Assembly: GCA_023251275.1 (NCBI GenBank)
Contig: JAHEZC010000005.1
Span: forward strand, 10,391-20,196
DNA length: 9,806 nucleotides
Direction: 5' to 3'
Source of the DNA: Parafilimonas sp.
Lineage (GTDB): Bacteria; Bacteroidota; Bacteroidia; Chitinophagales; Chitinophagaceae
Shown here: positions 6,475 to 9,806 of the stretch, piece by piece
Layout of the letters: every line of letters starts with the position of its first letter
Numbering within the stretch: the first letter of the stretch is position 1
The notes under the pieces: model-generated
What the model saw: only the letters and a program-made list of their open reading frames with translations
Told to the model about the DNA's origin: nothing
Databases searched by the model: none
Made by a program: the position numbers and the translations under genes

Positions 6475-6808
6475 TTTAAAATTTTTTGGTTTATTGAGTT
6501 TTGTTTAGATTATGTACGATTGAGTACGGAGTAAAAGTAGATAACATACAAAACCAATTTATTGATTTGTGATAGTGTAAAGCACTTTACAATCACATTG
6601 GGACAAGCGGTAAAAGCATTTTTTAAAATCCGGTGAATAATCCCCTGGAATGCTTATGCAGCTTGTGTCGCAGAGGATTTCTTAAAAAAAACAAAAAAAC
6701 CGTAAAATAAGGGTTAAAATACTGCTGTGGTTTATCGTACCTTAATTTACCTCCGCTCAATGGTATGCCTGATTTAATTTTATCGTTAGAAATCAACTAT
6801 TATTGCCC
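6475..6808. other. Divergent intergenic region between the PepSY-like gene and acpH
   Basis: These 334 AT-rich bases hold no convincing gene on either strand. They must contain both divergent promoters, but no strong TTTG/TAnnTTTG pair is visible in either direction. The only notable element is the inverted repeat at 6568-6597. A run of A residues with short interruptions (around 6684-6703) precedes acpH. Confidence 0.6.
6568..6597. repeat. Imperfect inverted repeat in the divergent intergenic region (possible operator)
   Basis: TGTGAT (6568-6573) and TGTAAAG (6576-6582) are mirrored by CTTTACA (6585-6591) and ATCACA (6592-6597). That is 13 paired bases around a 2-base centre, with one 2-base bulge (AG, 6574-6575). 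A 2-base loop cannot form a stable RNA hairpin core and no T tract follows, so a DNA-level dyad for a dimeric regulator is more likely than a terminator. It lies about 94 bases from the minus-strand start and 211 bases from acpH. Regulation is inferred only from symmetry and position. Confidence 0.45.
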
Positions 6809-7402
6809 ATGAATTACCTGGCCCATGCTTATTTGTCTTTCGGAAACAAAGAGATACTTGCGGGCAATATGATCAGCGATTTCGTAAAAGGTAAAAAGAA
6901 ATTTGATTATCCTCCCGGCATTCAAAAAGGCATCTATCTTCATCGTATGATTGATGTGTTTACCGATGCACATGCCGCTACCAAAGAAGCCAGGTTGATA
7001 CTTAAACCTTCAGTGGGTTTATATGCGGGTGCTTTCGTGGATGTGATATATGATCATTTCCTGGCAACAGATAAAAAAGAATTTGCTGCTGATGCCCTAA
7101 AAAATTTTGCAGACCTTACATACAAAACCCTGCATGAATACATACATCTTCTCCCTGAAAAATTCAGTCAGATGCTGCCCTACATGAGCAGCCAGAACTG
7201 GTTATACAATTACAGCACACTATGGGGAACTGAAAAAAGTTTTGGCGGTGTATCCCGGCGTGCCTTGTATCTTAAAGGAGACCATGAGGCTTTTAAAACT
7301 TTTGAGCAGCATTATTATTTATTTCAGCAGTGCTACGACTTTTTTTTTCCTGACGTTAAACAATATGCTTTTACTCAATTCAAAGAATTGGAAAATAATT
7401 AG
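6809..7402 (+). CDS. acpH: Acyl carrier protein phosphodiesterase (AcpH, DUF479 family)
   Basis: The family enzyme removes the 4'-phosphopantetheine arm from holo-ACP, giving apo-ACP, in the cytosol. I chose ATG at 6809 because the protein then begins MNYLAHAYLSF, matching the MNFLAH opening of E. coli AcpH; a TTG two codons upstream is less likely. The 197-residue length agrees with the E. coli protein. Conserved metal-dependent, HD-like residues are visible: H6, the GNMISDFVKG block with D24, GIYLHRMIDVFTD (41-53) with H45, D49 and D53, and FVDVIYDHFLA with D78, D82 and H83. SSQNWLYNY further on matches the family's conserved SEQWL-like region. No fatty-acid synthesis gene is adjacent. The stop at 7400-7402 nearly abuts the -7 element proposed for the next gene. 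Family assignment is strong; activity on ACP is inferred from homology. Confidence 0.9.
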   Translation: MNYLAHAYLSFGNKEILAGNMISDFVKGKKKFDYPPGIQKGIYLHRMIDVFTDAHAATKEARLILKPSVGLYAGAFVDVIYDHFLATDKKEFAADALKNFADLTYKTLHEYIHLLPEKFSQMLPYMSSQNWLYNYSTLWGTEKSFGGVSRRALYLKGDHEAFKTFEQHYYLFQQCYDFFFPDVKQYAFTQFKELENN

Positions 7403-7414
7403 CTGTTATATTTG
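7387..7414 (+). promoter_or_regulatory. Possible promoter of the DUF2911 gene
   Basis: TATATTTG (7407-7414), just after the acpH stop, matches the -7 consensus TAnnTTTG. ATTG (7387-7390) could be the -33 element, but with a 16-base spacer. The transcript would have an untranslated leader of about 100 bases, including a small palindrome CCTTTCAAAGG (7417-7427). Confidence 0.4.
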
Positions 7415-7515
7415 CGCCTTTCAAAGGGGTATTTCATTTCATCTGAATTAATCCGCCATCAATAAAAAAATAAATTCATTTATTTCAGGTTATTCAAAAA
7501 AATCTACAACGAAAC

Positions 7516-8076
7516 ATGAAGCTGCATAAAATTATTTTTATATCATTTCTTGCCATTGCAATCAATAGTTCGGCGCAATTAAGACCTACAGATCTCGATA
7601 AAAGCCCGATGGATATGAGTTACAGCCCGCAGAATTATCCTATCCTGAAAATGAACGGAAATGCGGTTTCAGAACCTTCCGCAAGAGTGATCTATAGTCG
7701 TCCGCAAAAGAGCGGCAGGCAAATATTTGGCAATATCGTAGCCTATGACCAGGTATGGAGGCTTGGCGCCAATGAAGCTACTGAAATTGAATTTTTCAGA
7801 AATGTAAGTATCAATGACAAAAAGGTTGCAAAAGGTCGTTATACTATGTATGCAATTTGCTCAGAAATAAAATGGACGGTTATATTCAATAATGAAAAAG
7901 ACGTTTGGGGTTTGGCCTACAATTCGAAGAAAGATGTGCTGCGTGTGGATTTACCCGTGCAACATTCAGATGATATTGTGGAGGCATACACGATGTATTT
8001 TGAAGATACAAAAAGCGGCACAACTCTGAATATTTTATGGGATGATGTGAAAGTGAGTATGCCCATCACTTTTTAA
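7516..8076 (+). CDS. Secreted DUF2911 domain protein
   Basis: This 186-residue exported protein belongs to a family common in Bacteroidota whose function is unknown. It has a standard Sec signal peptide (MKLHK, a hydrophobic core, predicted cleavage after SSA at residue 20, so the mature protein starts QLRP). The DUF2911 core follows: SARVIYSRPQKSGRQIFG, then the signature VWRLGANEATEIEF (80-93), KKVAKGRYTMYAI, WTVIFNNEKDVWG and a C-terminal strand-rich part with LNILWDDVKVSMPI. The pattern suggests an all-beta fold. No catalytic residues or metal sites stand out. It starts 113 bases after acpH with its own candidate promoter, so it may be separately transcribed. No terminator is visible in the 163 bases before the next gene. 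The family call is firm; function is unknown. Confidence 0.9.
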   Translation: MKLHKIIFISFLAIAINSSAQLRPTDLDKSPMDMSYSPQNYPILKMNGNAVSEPSARVIYSRPQKSGRQIFGNIVAYDQVWRLGANEATEIEFFRNVSINDKKVAKGRYTMYAICSEIKWTVIFNNEKDVWGLAYNSKKDVLRVDLPVQHSDDIVEAYTMYFEDTKSGTTLNILWDDVKVSMPITF

Positions 8077-8239
8077 ATGATATTGAATCTTCCAAAAAAA
8101 TAATCCGAAAAACTGCTTATTCTTGCCTGAACCATTCCCTAAATTTTTCCCGGCTTTCGTTTCTCTTTTAATAACTGAATTTAAAATGTCAGTAGTAAAA
8201 TAAATTTTTCCGTTAATCTATTTCAGATTATTATCAGGC

Positions 8240-9559
8240 ATGAAAAATACAAGATCATATATAGCTGCCGGTGTCATATTGATCGCAGTTATTATTTCAA
8301 CTTTCCGCGCAGCGTCTAAAGCACATATAAATAATTCAGGTGACCCCAAGGCCTTTCTCATACCTGCACCGAAAATTTATTTTAATTCTTTTGTTGATTG
8401 TAATATGGCAGAAGCATGGATCGGTGACACTTTTCGCATTTTCCCGGGTAAGTATGGTGAAGATCCTTTATGGGGCTATGCCCGTGATCTGAAATTCGCC
8501 GATGGTAAAAACGCAGAGGAGGCGTTTACAAATAATGCGGATGCTTTTGAAGAACCGAAACTTCCTGAAAATGCTTTACCCGGAACCGACGGGTTACATG
8601 GGGCTGTTTGGTTTGAAACGATATACCAGGATGCAAAGGATAAAACAGACAAAACATTATTTGCGATTTATCACAATGAAAATTACCCTTCAACATTGCC
8701 TTACAATTCAGCTACAGGCAAAGGCTATATTGATGCTAACTGGCCACAGGGACTTACCGGTGCATCTGCACCGGCAGCAGTATGCAGGATAGGGGTTATG
8801 AAATCAATAGATGGCGGCAGGAGTTGGACAAATAAAGGAATTTTTATAGAAGATAATCAACTGAGAATGATTTTGAAACCCGAAAATACTTCAGTCACTT
8901 TTGCCGGAGGAGTTGGTGATCCCTCTGCTGTAGCCAATGGCGATTATCTCTATCTTTTTTATGGTGAATATGGGTACCCCGGCACTTATGATCCTGCTGT
9001 TTACAATGCATCTACAGAATGGAGCGGACAATGTATCAGTATTGCCCGTATCCTGTTAACCGATTTAGATAATCCTGCAGGTAAAGCAAAAAGATGGGAT
9101 GGCAAAGGTTTTAATGTTCAGTATGATGGTATAGGTTCGCCCATTATTGCTTTGCAGATACCAATGTCTGCAGGTGGCGGACCGACATCGTCACCAAAAG
9201 GAAACTATCATTGGGGCCCTTCTGTTAGTTGGAATACATCGCTGAATGCATGGGTCATGTTAATGGCAAGAGCTGAAGGCCCTTCATGGCAAGGAAGCAA
9301 CATCTTTATATCTTTCAACAAAAATGCAGATTTAGACCATGCAAATAATTCGCAGGAATGGACAACCCCGCAGTTGCTGATAAGCAGGCCAGGACATATT
9401 CTCTGGTATCCTTCATTGCAACCACTGAATTCAATACCTGATGCAGCGGAAAAAAATACCTGTTTAAAGTTGGGGCAAAAGGCAAGATTATTTTTTAAAG
9501 ACCAGTACAATGGTAAGAGTGAGTATTTATCAGAATATATTGTGCAGTTTGAAAAATGA
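8240..9559 (+). CDS. Secreted protein with Asp-box/beta-propeller (sialidase-like) features, substrate unknown
   Basis: This is a 439-residue exported protein. The N-terminus is basic (MKNTR), then hydrophobic (about 8-22), ending in AASKA, giving either a cleaved signal peptide or a membrane anchor. The mature part is rich in aromatic residues, Gly and Asn and has repeated short strand patterns. SIDGGRSW (189-196) is a textbook Asp-box (S-x-D-x-G-x-S-W), found in beta-propeller sialidases and related carbohydrate-acting proteins. A weaker related pattern, NSQEWTTPQLLI, lies near the C-terminus. Propeller-like motifs include HGAVWFET, GDPSAV (226-231) followed by LYLFYGEYG, and HWGPSVSWN. A five-bladed glycosidase-like fold is my best inference, but I do not recognise a catalytic set of Arg/Tyr/Glu residues typical of true sialidases. 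No SusC/SusD or other polysaccharide-use genes are adjacent. The start is set by the signal sequence. Confidence 0.75.
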   Translation: MKNTRSYIAAGVILIAVIISTFRAASKAHINNSGDPKAFLIPAPKIYFNSFVDCNMAEAWIGDTFRIFPGKYGEDPLWGYARDLKFADGKNAEEAFTNNADAFEEPKLPENALPGTDGLHGAVWFETIYQDAKDKTDKTLFAIYHNENYPSTLPYNSATGKGYIDANWPQGLTGASAPAAVCRIGVMKSIDGGRSWTNKGIFIEDNQLRMILKPENTSVTFAGGVGDPSAVANGDYLYLFYGEYGYPGTYDPAVYNASTEWSGQCISIARILLTDLDNPAGKAKRWDGKGFNVQYDGIGSPIIALQIPMSAGGGPTSSPKGNYHWGPSVSWNTSLNAWVMLMARAEGPSWQGSNIFISFNKNADLDHANNSQEWTTPQLLISRPGHILWYPSLQPLNSIPDAAEKNTCLKLGQKARLFFKDQYNGKSEYLSEYIVQFEK

Positions 9560-9648
9560 CAGTCACTGTTTTCTTCTATCTTTTTTAAATGTCAGATAAC
9601 CTTTTAAGTAATAGGGGCATTTTTCAAAATTATTCCTGTACTTCATCA

Positions 9649-9806
9649 GACTTTTATATAAATCTTCTTCCTGTCAAGCAGGTAAACAATCAACCAATAA
9701 AATATAATAAGGCATATAGAATATAATAACGAACCATTTTTTAAATTCTCCGATACAGGTTTACAGATATGTTCATAAAACCATCCAAACGGCGACACAT
9801 ATATTG
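9649..9806 (-). CDS. C-terminal end of a membrane acyltransferase (NagX/heparan-alpha-glucosaminide N-acetyltransferase-like), partial
   Basis: Reading leftward from the window edge, an open frame of 52 codons ends at the TGA at 9648-9646 (the range given excludes the stop). It contains SPFGWFYEHICKP, then an NGSLLYS entry into a hydrophobic membrane segment (about residues 25-43 of the visible part), and ends DRKKIYIKV. A final transmembrane helix followed by a short basic YRKKI(F/Y)-type tail is the typical end of the NagX/DUF5009/HGSNAT family, multi-pass inner-membrane proteins that move acetyl groups to amino sugars. Only about one seventh of a typical protein is visible, so the family call rests on the tail and one helix. 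The gene converges on the Asp-box protein gene, 86 bases apart, with no strong terminator between them. Confidence 0.65.

Noticed and set aside
9559..9569. Small palindrome ACAGT-C-ACTGT right after the Asp-box gene, followed by T-rich sequence
   Set aside because: Only 4 usable stem pairs remain with a 3-base loop; too weak to call a terminator.

Overview
The window looks like an ordinary chromosomal stretch from a Bacteroidota genome, most likely family Chitinophagaceae or a close relative. The evidence is the gene content (DUF4290, DUF2911, PepSY-like secreted proteins, a lipoprotein M13 peptidase), A-rich translation starts without Shine-Dalgarno sequences, several TAnnTTTG-type -7 promoter elements and a moderately AT-rich composition. 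I see no tRNA or rRNA gene, CRISPR array, insertion sequence or phage gene.

Layout. On the minus strand, from right to left: a PfkB-family sugar kinase (4360-3437), an M13 zinc metallopeptidase lipoprotein (3215-1173), then asd, encoding aspartate-semialdehyde dehydrogenase (978 to the left edge, only the last codon or codons missing). A DUF4290 protein with an Arg/Asn/Gly-rich tail (4601-5308) is divergent from the kinase. A perfect bidirectional terminator (5319-5348) separates it from the convergent small secreted PepSY-like protein (5863-5363). A paralogue of that protein (6474-6034) lies directly upstream on the same strand, with its own hairpin terminator between the two. Rightward genes follow: acpH, encoding ACP phosphodiesterase (6809-7402), a secreted DUF2911 protein (7516-8076), and a secreted Asp-box/beta-propeller-like protein of unknown substrate (8240-9559). 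At the right edge, the last 52 codons of a minus-strand membrane acyltransferase (NagX/HGSNAT-like) enter the window.

The most interesting signal is the 150-base leader of asd. It has a near-consensus promoter (TTTG-N20-TACTTTTG) and a 20-codon open frame in which 8 residues are Lys or Thr, end products of the pathway Asd feeds. An intrinsic terminator with a 12-bp stem ends 26 bases before the asd start codon. A segment inside the last codons of the small frame is complementary to the 5' arm of the terminator, and another segment over the Thr-Lys codons is complementary to the bases just after its stop. This is the architecture of a translation-coupled transcription attenuator sensing Lys/Thr supply. 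There is no room for a promoter between the hairpin and asd, so transcription initiated at this promoter or upstream must cross the hairpin.

Apart from that leader, the genes look like independent housekeeping or envelope functions, mostly in single-gene units. There is no sign of a defence system, biosynthetic cluster or mobile element.
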